Below are positions 1 to 8,968 of a DNA stretch of 64,000 nucleotides, piece by piece; positions within the stretch are counted from its first letter, which is position 1; each line of letters opens with the position of its first letter. The translations under genes were made by a program, and so were the position numbers. Source of the stretch: W0P28-013 sp964570565 (GTDB lineage Bacteria > Bacteroidota > Bacteroidia > Bacteroidales > Paludibacteraceae); contig CAZMYT010000002.1 in NCBI GenBank assembly GCA_964570565.1, forward strand, positions 1-64,000, in the 5' to 3' direction. Below the pieces are notes generated by a model. That model had not been told where the DNA came from, did not search any database, and was given only the letters and a program-made list of their open reading frames with translations.

Positions 1-48
1 CTTTTTTAATTCATATCCAAACTTTATAACAACTTTTTTAGAGAAATT

Positions 49-153
49 ATGAAAGAAAAATACAAAGTATTATTTATCAGTGATTTAAATTTTGAACAAA
101 ATTACAAAAAATATGTTATTCAGCATATTTTTAGAGAAAGTACGCATTTTTAG
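49..153 (+). CDS. Possible small or remnant ORF, 34 aa
   Basis: A 34-codon reading frame begins with ATG and ends with TAG; after the stop the same frame stays open for only another 11 codons. The peptide opens like a normal protein N-terminus (MKEKYKVLFISD), with a beta-strand-like hydrophobic stretch, so it could be the decayed start of a larger gene or a chance ORF. Nothing else supports it, and the AmpG operon ends just downstream on the other strand. I do not recognise it. The rest of positions 1-226 shows no other gene and no clear terminator. Confidence 0.2.
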   Translation: MKEKYKVLFISDLNFEQNYKKYVIQHIFRESTHF

Positions 154-226
154 CGGTTACAAGAGAGACTACAGCAACGCATTTAACGTCATGAAGAGCC
201 ATCTTTTCCCTAAAAAAGTGCGAATT

Positions 227-1519
227 CTATTTTTTCCCATAAGATGGATCGAGTTTCGCACGTACAAAAACAGCAGCAAAAATACTTGGAATGGTACAAA
301 TGCATACCCAAATAAAGAATAGTGTATATCCTAGTTGCTCTTGAATCCATCCTGACACCATACTTGGGAGCATCATTCCAAGAGCCATAAAGCCTGTGGC
401 AATTGCATAATGTGCGGTTTTGTATTCGCCATCTGCTATATTAATAAGGTAAAGCATGTAGGCCGTAAATCCAAATCCATATCCAAACTGCTCTAAAACG
501 ACAAAAATAGCGGCCATAGATACACTCGGTTGGTAATAAGCTAAGAAAACGTAAAATATATCTGGTAAATTAATCAGTAAGGCCATGGGAATAATCCAAC
601 GTTTAAGCCCATGACGCGAAATTAAAACTCCACCTATGATACCTCCGAGTAGTAATGCTGCCACTCCAAACGTTCCATAAATGAGCCCGTAAGTAGATGT
701 GGACATATTCAATCCACCATTTTCAAGAGTGTCTAATAAAAAAGGAGATGCTATTTTAGTTAGCTGTGCTTCGCCAAGACGATAAGTTAGAATAAAGAAG
801 AACATTAAGGCCACATCTTTTTTCTGAAAGAATGTGACAAATGTATGCCCAAAATCGCGAAGCATTTCTGCGGGAGGAACTATTTTCTTGGATTCATCGG
901 AAATGGGTTTTGGCAGAATGAAAAAATGATAGAGCGAAAAACCTATAAAAAGTGCTGCCAAAAGAAAAAAAGTCAAGCTCCAGGCTAACGGGATATTGCC
1001 CTTAACAGAAGTGATTATTTTACCTTCGGACAACAAACCCGCCAACATAACCAAAACGCCTTGGCCAAAAATGGTAGACAAACGATAACACGTATTACGA
1101 ATACCAACAAAAAAGGATTGATCACCAGATGTCAAACCCAACATATAAAAACCATCGGCAGCAATATCGTGCGTGGCTGAGCTAAAAGCGAGTAACCAGA
1201 AAAAAGCTAAAGTGGCTTTTATATAAAATGTAGTCGGAATAAAAAACGCCACGCCTGCAAAACCTGCCGCGACTAGAAATTGCATCGCAATAATCCAAAA
1301 ACGTTTGGTCTTGATTAAATCAACAAAAGGACTCCATAATGGTTTAATAACCCAAGGCAAATAAAGCCACCCCGTATAAAAAGCGATGTCGCTATTGGAC
1401 ATACCTAGATTTTTATACATCACCACCGCAATAGTCATAACAGCCACATAAGGCAAACCTTGAGCAAAATACAGCGTAGGAACCCATTTCCAGGGCGATT
1501 TTTTGTAAGATTGATTCAT
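227..1519 (-). CDS. ampG: AmpG-type muropeptide permease (MFS/PAT family)
   Basis: A 430-residue inner-membrane transporter with about twelve hydrophobic segments. The N-terminus has the AmpG signature: an aromatic/glycine stretch FAQGLPY (about residues 18-24) followed by a loop around WVIKPLWSPFVDL. AmpG proteins import GlcNAc-anhydroMurNAc (muro)peptides or disaccharides into the cytoplasm. In the Bacteroidetes member Tannerella forsythia an AmpG homologue takes up peptidoglycan-derived sugars. It is the last gene of a minus-strand operon and starts one base after the stop of the SpoIID-like gene, so the two are surely co-transcribed and possibly translationally coupled. Substrate is inferred from family and context; a related sugar or peptide substrate is possible. 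Confidence 0.85.
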   Translation of the reverse strand: MNQSYKKSPWKWVPTLYFAQGLPYVAVMTIAVVMYKNLGMSNSDIAFYTGWLYLPWVIKPLWSPFVDLIKTKRFWIIAMQFLVAAGFAGVAFFIPTTFYIKATLAFFWLLAFSSATHDIAADGFYMLGLTSGDQSFFVGIRNTCYRLSTIFGQGVLVMLAGLLSEGKIITSVKGNIPLAWSLTFFLLAALFIGFSLYHFFILPKPISDESKKIVPPAEMLRDFGHTFVTFFQKKDVALMFFFILTYRLGEAQLTKIASPFLLDTLENGGLNMSTSTYGLIYGTFGVAALLLGGIIGGVLISRHGLKRWIIPMALLINLPDIFYVFLAYYQPSVSMAAIFVVLEQFGYGFGFTAYMLYLINIADGEYKTAHYAIATGFMALGMMLPSMVSGWIQEQLGYTLFFIWVCICTIPSIFAAVFVRAKLDPSYGKK

Positions 1520-1520
1520 A

Positions 1521-2939
1521 TTAATAAGCGGCGTTTAATGTAGCGCCTCTAAAATAGTGTTTTAAAATTTGATCGTATGTGTAACCTTGAGCGCCCATCA
1601 CAGCAGCGCCTATTTGGCACAAGCCAACGCCATGTCCCCAGCCTGCTCCCGTAAGAACAAAACCATCGGTTGTTTTATCGACCACAAAAGCAGAACTATG
1701 CAAATGTGATTCTGAAAGCCATTTACGAATTTCCAATTCTTTACCAACAATGAGCGTACGTTTAGTTCCTACAATTTTCAATTTAGTGATACGACCCGAA
1801 GCACCACGTTCAAGCGGTAGTAAATCAACCACCGTTCCAAAATCAATGCCTGAACGTTTTTTTAATAACTCCGATAATTGTTCTGTTGAATATTGTACTT
1901 TCCAGCGGTAGAAATCCTGCGTTTCCTGATCGTATTGATTCAGCACTTGACTCAAAATTTGTTGGTCGGATGTATTGCAAAATGCGTCGGGCGATGTACG
2001 AATCCAACATTCAGCATTTGCCTCAACCGATAAATCGGGTACTTCATCACACGAAGCATCGTCGCGTACAGGCGTGAGGTAATCATAATGTTCGTCAACC
2101 CAACAGCTTTCAAACAGTTCGGAAACGCCACCACACGATTTTGAAAAACGGGCATCGCAGATTTGTCCGTTATGAACCAACACTTCACCACGCGTTTGAT
2201 CGATAGCTTGACGAACTAATAATGTACGCGCGCGCGCAATTCCTTGGTAGCGTTGACAGTGGTCGTCGGCACAAACATCAAATAATTGATGCGCATCACG
2301 TTCATACCATTTTATCAACGTGTCATCAGACGTGTTTTGTTGAGCAAGGTGTGATTCCGATTTAGGTTTATTCCACATGGGCGCCAAAAGCCAACTACGA
2401 GAAATAACCGCATGAGCTTTCAGAAATTCCAACGAAGCGGTTGCACTCATTTCGGAGGCAATAACGGAATATAAATAATCTTCAGCAGCAATATCGTTAA
2501 TTGCCCAAAGCGTATCGTTGTCAACTATCACTCTCAATGCGCCTTGGAATTGCTGATGCTCGCGCCGTTCCCAATGAAATTCAATGCCGATAGTGACATC
2601 CTTAAGTTCAAAAACCGCATCCTTTTGTTGAGGCTCAAATACAAGCTCATCAAAATAATAATTCTCAAATTGAATTTTACCAGCAACCAATTCTGCAGAA
2701 AAAGAACCTGTGTAATGCTCTTTTGTTTGAGCACAACGAAAATCGCCATGCAGTTGGAATTTCAATGTTGGCTGAGACATAATACCTACGGCAATCACTG
2801 GTTCGTGAGCAGCTTTTGGTAATTGTTCTTCGGTAAATAATGCTTGAGCGTCAGAAATGGGTTCAAAATCGAAATCGGGAACAAAGGTGTTACCAACGCC
2901 TTCAGTCGTTTTTTCTTTATATGGAAATGCTATGGCCAT
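1521..2939 (-). CDS. SpoIID/LytB-domain protein, no signal peptide
   Basis: A 472-residue protein with a SpoIID domain over roughly residues 120-470. The SpoIID core is clear: YLYSVIASEMSATAS with the conserved Glu, then a Lys/Ala-rich helix around KAHAVISRSW, a CGG motif near KSCGGVSELF, and the terminal GWGHGVGLCQ signature. SpoIID enzymes are lytic transglycosylases that cut glycan strands already stripped of peptides. The N-terminus (MAIAFPYKEKTTEG) has no hydrophobic signal or lipobox, unlike exported family members, and no better upstream start is evident because the gene already overlaps the DUF4922 gene by 10 bases. It is directly coupled to ampG (1-base gap). This suggests action on imported glycan fragments in the cytoplasm, or export by an unseen route. 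Confidence 0.85.
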   Translation of the reverse strand: MAIAFPYKEKTTEGVGNTFVPDFDFEPISDAQALFTEEQLPKAAHEPVIAVGIMSQPTLKFQLHGDFRCAQTKEHYTGSFSAELVAGKIQFENYYFDELVFEPQQKDAVFELKDVTIGIEFHWERREHQQFQGALRVIVDNDTLWAINDIAAEDYLYSVIASEMSATASLEFLKAHAVISRSWLLAPMWNKPKSESHLAQQNTSDDTLIKWYERDAHQLFDVCADDHCQRYQGIARARTLLVRQAIDQTRGEVLVHNGQICDARFSKSCGGVSELFESCWVDEHYDYLTPVRDDASCDEVPDLSVEANAECWIRTSPDAFCNTSDQQILSQVLNQYDQETQDFYRWKVQYSTEQLSELLKKRSGIDFGTVVDLLPLERGASGRITKLKIVGTKRTLIVGKELEIRKWLSESHLHSSAFVVDKTTDGFVLTGAGWGHGVGLCQIGAAVMGAQGYTYDQILKHYFRGATLNAAY

Positions 2940-3814
2940 ATTATTCGAGTTGATTGTGTTAAGATATCACGGATGTCGTCTTTAGTTATACGTTCAAAAT
3001 GAGCGCGTACTGGCGTAATAAAAACACCTGACATTTCAACCGTTGCTGGACTTACGAGCAACTGTTCATCGCCTTGCGCGGTATATTGCCAAGGACGAAA
3101 ATTAGCACGTGGCAAGACCAACGTATAATACGTATCGTCCTCATAAAAACAGACAATATTCATCATCGGTTCTTCCGATGGATGCGATTGAAGCATCTGG
3201 TACAACTCACAAAAATCGCGTTCCGCCGATTCAACCGTTTTAGATTCCAGCGCCACAACCGTGCGTAAATAATTGGAAATCGTAAAATAAGGCGTATTAG
3301 GGACTGGCGTTTTTAAGCGAAAATAATCCTTCACAACGGGCAAAAAACTTTTTGTTCCTGCTTGAAAATGCATATGATCTGGAGCAGAAGCACCACACCG
3401 AGGACCATTGTAAAAAATAACGAGTTCGGGCAACGCCTTCGCCAAAGTGAGCATGTCGGCAAAATAGGGACAAATCAATTGTGGTACGTGCGCACGCCTC
3501 GGAATGGTAAAATGCTGAGGAAAAATAGGAAACGGATTGACCAAAATGGTATAGTCGCCAAATTCAACGCCTTGCTGTTCTTTTGGTCTATTTTCAGCGC
3601 ACAAAAAACAAGGTCGTTCGGCAATCGTTTTGGCATCTATTTTGGCGCCCGACGACACCATACGAGCTGGATTAAACTGCACAACGATTTGAAACGCCCC
3701 AAAATCGACTGTTTTAGAACAGACCGAATGTAAGTCGCTGAAATTCTGATGCGCCAACTCCCAATTTTGTAATTGGTTGGTAAATAGTTGATTGATTTGT
3801 TGTTGCAACATCAT
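2930..3814 (-). CDS. DUF4922 protein, HIT/GalT-like nucleotidyltransferase or phosphorylase
   Basis: 294 residues, no signal peptide or membrane segment, so cytoplasmic. Visible motifs: a CxxC pair at residues 69-72 (RPCFLC), a proline-rich strand around NPFPIFPQH (93-101), and GPRCGAS followed by DHMHFQ (137-151). The HxHxQ arrangement is that of the GalT / Ap4A-phosphorylase branch of the HIT superfamily, where the second His is the covalent nucleotidyl acceptor; the CxxC resembles the zinc site of GalT. The family is known only as DUF4922, with no experimentally fixed role that I know of. Its place between a SpoIID-like enzyme, ampG and a GT2 gene suggests work on a phosphorylated or nucleotide-linked sugar. 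The fold assignment is fairly safe, the substrate is not known. Confidence 0.75.
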   Translation of the reverse strand: MMLQQQINQLFTNQLQNWELAHQNFSDLHSVCSKTVDFGAFQIVVQFNPARMVSSGAKIDAKTIAERPCFLCAENRPKEQQGVEFGDYTILVNPFPIFPQHFTIPRRAHVPQLICPYFADMLTLAKALPELVIFYNGPRCGASAPDHMHFQAGTKSFLPVVKDYFRLKTPVPNTPYFTISNYLRTVVALESKTVESAERDFCELYQMLQSHPSEEPMMNIVCFYEDDTYYTLVLPRANFRPWQYTAQGDEQLLVSPATVEMSGVFITPVRAHFERITKDDIRDILTQSTRIIWP

Positions 3815-3817
3815 AAG

Positions 3818-4297
3818 CTAAAAACGCATAATTAAGCCCACACTACCAGGCGTTATTCCCAATTGAAAATCAACAGCTTGCCCTGTATACCCCCGTGTTG
3901 TGATACCTTGATTATACAATTCAACCGCCTTTCGAACGCGCTGATTACTACCGACAGCAAACGGAATGGCAATACCTATAGAGCCAACTCCAACAGCCAT
4001 TAATTGCCAATTAAAGTGACCACTTGTCAACCAATAACCCAATGAATAACCAACACAAAAACCTCCTGTATAACTAAAAATAGACGTGAAAACAGCATCA
4101 ACTTTAGCTTTATGCAGTTGTGCGTCGATATCGGAAGAAGTGTTCGCCAATAATGAATTCAAATCGGTTCCAGTCAATTTACTTCCTCTGTAATAATACG
4201 ACGAACGTACGATTTCTATCGTGTCGTTAGGTGAAAAGGCATAAAGCGAGGAGAATCCTACAAAAGAGACAAAAAAGAGAATAAAGATTTTTTTCAT
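3818..4297 (-). CDS. Small exported or membrane protein, unknown function
   Basis: 159 residues beginning with a signal peptide (MKKIFILFFVSFVGFSSLYA, cleavage likely after LYA). The mature part has two short hydrophobic, glycine-rich segments (around 73-90 and 96-116) and ends in an aromatic residue (LIMRF), a common ending of outer-membrane or envelope proteins in this phylum. The gene lies 3 bases upstream of the DUF4922 gene in the operon. I do not recognise a family. The mature segment could be a membrane-associated structural protein; no catalytic motif is visible. Confidence 0.7.
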   Translation of the reverse strand: MKKIFILFFVSFVGFSSLYAFSPNDTIEIVRSSYYYRGSKLTGTDLNSLLANTSSDIDAQLHKAKVDAVFTSIFSYTGGFCVGYSLGYWLTSGHFNWQLMAVGVGSIGIAIPFAVGSNQRVRKAVELYNQGITTRGYTGQAVDFQLGITPGSVGLIMRF

Positions 4298-4343
4298 GAT
4301 AAAAAGATTTTAAGGGCACTAATTGTTATTTAGTTTTTCTTCA

Positions 4344-5798
4344 CTATTTCGCATTCATCCGCATACGAGCGATAAGCTCAAAGGTGCGAATTTTATCTTT
4401 ATACAAATTGTTGGCATTTTGTTTCACAATATCCAGTGCGGCATCGGAGTTACCTTCCCATCTGCGGCACAAATAGAGCGATTGATAAATACGCCCAATT
4501 TGGTAATCACGCGAAAAACGCAATCCCAACGCATAATCTTCACCATAACTGGTATTTGGCACACGGATTTCACGCAACAACGGCGTATAAAAAGCCCGTG
4601 GAGCACCCAAACCATTGATACGAAGTGCATTGTTTCGGCCATTGTCAGGCGTCCATTCCTTATGATCAATCAAACCTGGAGCAATCACTTCCATATCGCC
4701 ATTGGTCATGGTATAAGAACCAACCAGCATGGCGCAATTTTGTTCGTAAAAAGCATCTACCATAGTTTGCACCGTATGTTCGTCTTGGTACACATCGTCC
4801 GAATCCAACTGAACAGCAAATCGACCACAATCCTTATAATCAACGCCCACATTCCAACAACCACCAATACCCAAATCGGTACGATTAGGAATGAGATGCA
4901 CCACGCGCGAATCCTGCTGAGCGTATTTCTCAATAATTTCAGGCGTTTTATCGGTCGAAAAATTATCGATAATAAGTAAGTTGAATGGGAATTTAGTTTG
5001 CTGTTTCAACACCGATTTTATGGCATCTTCGAGTGTACGCTCACGGTTACGAACGGGAATAATAACCGACGCTTCATAGTCGAAAACTTCTTCGTCAAAC
5101 TGAATGGCTTTAAATGTTGGCGCCAAATAACCATCAATACATTTCAAATGGTCGGTACAAGCGGCTTCCATTTCTAATTGTACTGCCCGATTTTTCGGAT
5201 CGACATAATCAAATTGCTTTTCGCCACTTTGACGCATATCGTGATCAACTTCGGTATACAAATATTCGTTGATATGTAAAATGGATGCCGATTGACTTAC
5301 TTTTAAACGTAAATCGTACAAACCTGCAAAGGCGTAGGCCACAGACATCTGCGTCGCTGCTTTTTTAAGTTCAGTAGCATTGTAAACCAACACTGATCCA
5401 AAATTAAAATCATCGCGTAAACTACCCAATTGATAGTCGATAGTTGGTACAGAAGCACGCGTTCCATTTTTCAGTTCATAGTAATCGGAATAGAGCAAGC
5501 CAGCATTAGCCGAAGTTGCTAAATGATAAAAACGCTCCAAGGCATATTGCCCCAATTCGAGTGGCGTATATTTGGTATAAATCAATGATAATTGAGCATC
5601 AGAATGAGCCGCTATTTGAGCTATCGTGTTAGTACTTGTCAAACTATCAACAGATAACGTCACACAATCAGGATAAGTACAACCGTTGGTTGACAATAAA
5701 TAAATAGTACCAACAAAAGCCGATTGGCGCAAGCCTTCAATCGTTGTTTTTAATTGTGTGGCATCTTGTGCCGGAATGAAGCAATTAATTTTTTTCAT
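4344..5798 (-). CDS. Glycosyltransferase family 2
   Basis: 484 residues from the ATG at 5798, which follows the stop of the amidase gene by 7 bases; an in-frame TTG at 5819 would overlap that gene and add seven residues, so ATG is preferred. The second half is a GT-A domain from about residue 245: ASVIIPVRNRERTLEDAI, a DNFSTDKT loop, and a metal-binding QLDSDD motif. The first half (MKKINCFIPAQ...) looks like a divergent nucleotide-sugar-binding domain, so the protein may be a tandem GT-A. No membrane helix is visible, so it should be cytoplasmic. Acceptor and donor are unknown. Its place in a peptidoglycan-processing operon is unusual and may mean cell-wall or polysaccharide glycosylation. 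Confidence 0.8.
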   Translation of the reverse strand: MKKINCFIPAQDATQLKTTIEGLRQSAFVGTIYLLSTNGCTYPDCVTLSVDSLTSTNTIAQIAAHSDAQLSLIYTKYTPLELGQYALERFYHLATSANAGLLYSDYYELKNGTRASVPTIDYQLGSLRDDFNFGSVLVYNATELKKAATQMSVAYAFAGLYDLRLKVSQSASILHINEYLYTEVDHDMRQSGEKQFDYVDPKNRAVQLEMEAACTDHLKCIDGYLAPTFKAIQFDEEVFDYEASVIIPVRNRERTLEDAIKSVLKQQTKFPFNLLIIDNFSTDKTPEIIEKYAQQDSRVVHLIPNRTDLGIGGCWNVGVDYKDCGRFAVQLDSDDVYQDEHTVQTMVDAFYEQNCAMLVGSYTMTNGDMEVIAPGLIDHKEWTPDNGRNNALRINGLGAPRAFYTPLLREIRVPNTSYGEDYALGLRFSRDYQIGRIYQSLYLCRRWEGNSDAALDIVKQNANNLYKDKIRTFELIARMRMNAK

Positions 5799-5805
5799 AG
5801 TTATT

Positions 5806-8800
5806 TTATGGTTCGTCAATTAAAAAGCGCATAATCTGTCGCATCAAATCGTCACGCATCGCATCAGACGTAAGTGATTCAAACGGGAATCCGAAAACCA
5901 ACGTGCGATAGGTGCCTTTGTGAGCCACTGCGGCACTTATATTATTCTGCCCGTAACGCATAATAGTAAATGCATTTTTGTTGGCAGGCTCAATTCCATC
6001 GGGCGATTCCACGTGATATTGTACAGAATTTAATGCCGTGCAAAACTCAAATTTGCCTGTAAATGAGCTATTCGGTGCGTACACAGCCGACACATTTCCT
6101 TTTTGCGCAGCTCGGTCGGTTCGCCACGTATAGTTCAAAATAGATTCGGCAAAACGTTTGTCGGCATCACTCACTAAAGACGATTTCCATAAATCGGTGC
6201 CGACATAAGCACCACTCACCACCAACGCTCCACCTTGCAAGCAATAGTCAGTCAACGCCTTTTGCATAGATGGCGTGAAGGTTTTAAAGTCCGCTGTCGT
6301 TCTATTTGTACCCAAAAACGACTGTTTTTGTTTTCCTAAAATGAAATCAACAGCTTTGTAATCGGCTAAATTAATGCAGCGGTCTTCTACTGCCTCATTG
6401 CTACTCGACACAAACGAATAACCTGCTTTCACAAGTGATTTACCATGAATAAATGGATAATCAAATGTATTACCAGCGATGATTTCCGTCTCATAATCGC
6501 TGTTACTAGCTCCCCAACCAGGTGCATCGTCGTCACGCCAAGGTTCTAAACGCGAAAATTCATGTTGTGCACCTACATAAGAAATGTTTCGTACATAAGG
6601 CACACCGGCATCCAACCAATCGGGAAATCCTGCAAAATCGCCAGACGAAAATCCTTCAGGAGCAGAAATTCGGTCGAAACCATTCACAACCAAAACGGTA
6701 TGTGTAGCACGACTATTTTTGCAAACCGACAAAATTTCAGAGGGGAAACTGGCGCCACCATCGTTCACCGCTACCACTTTGTAACTATAAAGTTTATCAG
6801 CTACGACAGGTAATTTGCAAGTCGTTTCATGTACCAAAACACCATTATCAAAACCTCCATCATTCACACGTGTATACACTACGTAAGCGTTAGGGAAAGC
6901 CGTTGATTCGAGTGTGTCGGTCACAGAACGCCAATTTAAAATAACACTATCGCCTGCTAACTGAGCAGAAAAATGACTGATTGGTAATGGTTGTACCACA
7001 TAAGGTGTGCCATTTTGAACGGACAAAAAGCGCAAAATACCTTTATAAATAGAGCGACATACAGAAAATTGAAAACGTGGATCTAAGCCAAACTGCATAT
7101 CGGTAAAATTTTGATGCGAGAGCAATTCGAGCAACATCGTTGGCACTTCTGGACGACGCGATTCGGCATACGACTTATTCCACAAACCACGGAATGACCA
7201 ATTAGGATTGTACAATTTACGCATATCATTCACAATAGACATCGCCACCAAATCGGTTAAATCGCGAGACGCGTAACGCGATTGCCCATTGGGAAAGATT
7301 AATTTAGTATCTTCATTGGTTAATTGCGTCGTATAAATACCAAGTGTGCCCACAATGGTATCTTTTTTACAACCAGCATCGCTATGAAAACCAAGTGCCA
7401 AATCAATTGGAATGCCCAAACCTGTGGCATTAGGAACATTTACAGAACCTTGATTAAGCCAATTCACCCAAATTCCACGCGAAACATAATCATCCATATA
7501 ATCGTTAAACCCATTGGAATAACGGTACACTTCGGTTGGTGCGCCAGCCCATTGCAACCAATAACGTCCAGCTTCGAGGTAACGAGCACGACCGGAAGTT
7601 TGACATTCGGAAGTGGCAAAACAAGACAACATACGCGTGCTACGTGGCTTCACAGAATCGAGCAAACTGCTATCAGCCAAACAGCGCAACATATTACCCA
7701 TACCGCCACCAAAACGAGCAGCATCGGCTACCACCAAACCACCAGAAACGCTTTGATTGGTCAAACTCACTTTTCCGAAATCGGGACGTACGCCTTTTTT
7801 AAAATGAAACGTGCCTAAATAAATCCACGTGCCACCACCCATTTTTTGATTCACCGTAAATTCTGTCACGCCACCCGCATGATGCACTTTATAACGCGCA
7901 TCGGTAACGCTGGCTGTATCACTTTTATACGCTATTGCAACGGCATAATCACCATCGGCAGGAATATTGGGAATCCATTCAAAGGTGACATGAGAAACCG
8001 TGTCACTTTGAACCACACGACAAGTGCCTTCTTTAAACGGATTTTGAGTATCGTTGTAAACGGCTCGTTTATGAGCAAAACCCAACGTATCTCGACATAT
8101 AATAGCATGCGAATCGCATATTTCGCTATAAAACGAAGTGGTCACGGAGTCATCATTATCCACAATCACTTCGTGCGTTTGCGTATCGCGTTCACGAGGT
8201 AAAAACACATTGGCACCTGCATTTTCGAGCATCGGAAGCAAATAAGGCAAGACATAAGACATGGTAAATTTATCTTCCACCGTTTCAAAAACACGTGCTC
8301 GTTGCCAACGCCAGCGATCGGTTCGTTGGTCAAAATACCAACCATGACCATGCCACAAGGCAATGTTGCGATTGTTCAATCCCAAAGGAGCTAAATACGG
8401 TTTTGAAGTGTTTGTGATAAAAGCCGAAGGCACTTTATTGGTTAGCGATAAGCGCAAAGAATCAATAGGAGTATTACGATAAGCATTCGGAATTAAATTG
8501 ATAATATCTACATCGTCAGCATAAATAACGACCCTATACTTGGGATAATCGGAAGCTATCAGTTTGGCTACTTCACTATTCATGCGCTCAACTAATTCGG
8601 GACGAAAGGGAATAGAGCCAAAATAACCATTTGCAAAAACACTAAACGTTTTAGTGCGTTTGTCGATATTAATACCTTTCAAATTGAAACGACCTAACGT
8701 TTGGTATTGAGTGGCATAACCATCCATCCATGTAGCGATGGACGCTTTTAATGCTTTTAAATTTACGCCAAAGACAGTCGTCGCCAGAAACAACGAGACA

Positions 8801-8826
8801 GCAAGCAACCATATCTTTTTTGTCAT
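5806..8826 (-). CDS. Exported N-acetylmuramoyl-L-alanine amidase-like protein with golvesin-like and Fn3 domains
   Basis: 1006 residues with a signal peptide (MTKKIWLLAVSLFLATTVFG). Relatives are often labelled xanthan lyase, but the catalytic pieces fit the zinc amidase_3 fold: HGHG at 159-162, the helix and strand before RERD (GANVFLPRERD, 203-213), a later FHSDAG, and a C-terminal ELLSH followed by a helix. A golvesin-like beta domain (about 245-375) is inserted between the first and last catalytic motifs. An Fn3-like domain (about 640-735) and a C-terminal domain of unknown role follow. Such amidases remove stem peptides from glycan strands in the periplasm or outside. It is first in the operon, behind a clear -7 element, and would supply stripped glycan for the SpoIID-like enzyme. 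Confidence 0.8.
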   Translation of the reverse strand: MTKKIWLLAVSLFLATTVFGVNLKALKASIATWMDGYATQYQTLGRFNLKGINIDKRTKTFSVFANGYFGSIPFRPELVERMNSEVAKLIASDYPKYRVVIYADDVDIINLIPNAYRNTPIDSLRLSLTNKVPSAFITNTSKPYLAPLGLNNRNIALWHGHGWYFDQRTDRWRWQRARVFETVEDKFTMSYVLPYLLPMLENAGANVFLPRERDTQTHEVIVDNDDSVTTSFYSEICDSHAIICRDTLGFAHKRAVYNDTQNPFKEGTCRVVQSDTVSHVTFEWIPNIPADGDYAVAIAYKSDTASVTDARYKVHHAGGVTEFTVNQKMGGGTWIYLGTFHFKKGVRPDFGKVSLTNQSVSGGLVVADAARFGGGMGNMLRCLADSSLLDSVKPRSTRMLSCFATSECQTSGRARYLEAGRYWLQWAGAPTEVYRYSNGFNDYMDDYVSRGIWVNWLNQGSVNVPNATGLGIPIDLALGFHSDAGCKKDTIVGTLGIYTTQLTNEDTKLIFPNGQSRYASRDLTDLVAMSIVNDMRKLYNPNWSFRGLWNKSYAESRRPEVPTMLLELLSHQNFTDMQFGLDPRFQFSVCRSIYKGILRFLSVQNGTPYVVQPLPISHFSAQLAGDSVILNWRSVTDTLESTAFPNAYVVYTRVNDGGFDNGVLVHETTCKLPVVADKLYSYKVVAVNDGGASFPSEILSVCKNSRATHTVLVVNGFDRISAPEGFSSGDFAGFPDWLDAGVPYVRNISYVGAQHEFSRLEPWRDDDAPGWGASNSDYETEIIAGNTFDYPFIHGKSLVKAGYSFVSSSNEAVEDRCINLADYKAVDFILGKQKQSFLGTNRTTADFKTFTPSMQKALTDYCLQGGALVVSGAYVGTDLWKSSLVSDADKRFAESILNYTWRTDRAAQKGNVSAVYAPNSSFTGKFEFCTALNSVQYHVESPDGIEPANKNAFTIMRYGQNNISAAVAHKGTYRTLVFGFPFESLTSDAMRDDLMRQIMRFLIDEP

Positions 8827-8849
8827 ACCGAATAATTTATTTGAAACCT

Positions 8850-8857
8850 CAAAGATA
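8850..8857 (-). promoter_or_regulatory. -7 promoter element of the amidase-ampG operon
   Basis: On the minus strand the sequence reads TATCTTTG, a perfect match to the Bacteroidetes -7 consensus TAnnTTTG, 23 bases upstream of the amidase start. It would drive the six-gene operon. On the plus strand a weaker match (TTAATTTG, 8938-8945) lies 23 bases before the kinase gene. Confidence 0.6.
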
Positions 8858-8968
8858 ACCTTTTCATGTTATTCTACCAATGTATACGGCAAAAAATTTA
8901 TTAACAAAGAATCGTTGTCAAAGCCGATTATTTTAGCTTAATTTGCAGATTAAATAAATAAAAAGCAG

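Noticed and set aside
92..322. 76-codon plus-strand frame at the window start
   Set aside because: It overlaps the 3' end of ampG in antisense and has no protein-like features.
4323..4979. 218-codon frame antisense to the GT2 gene
   Set aside because: The opposite strand encodes a well-conserved glycosyltransferase; the composition of the frame is that of a reverse complement.
5799..5819. TTG start for the GT2 gene
   Set aside because: It would overlap the amidase gene by 14 bases; the ATG at 5798 is correctly spaced.
7324..7818. 164-codon frame antisense to the amidase gene
   Set aside because: Shadow of the amidase reading frame; rich in Thr/Ile/His without domain features.
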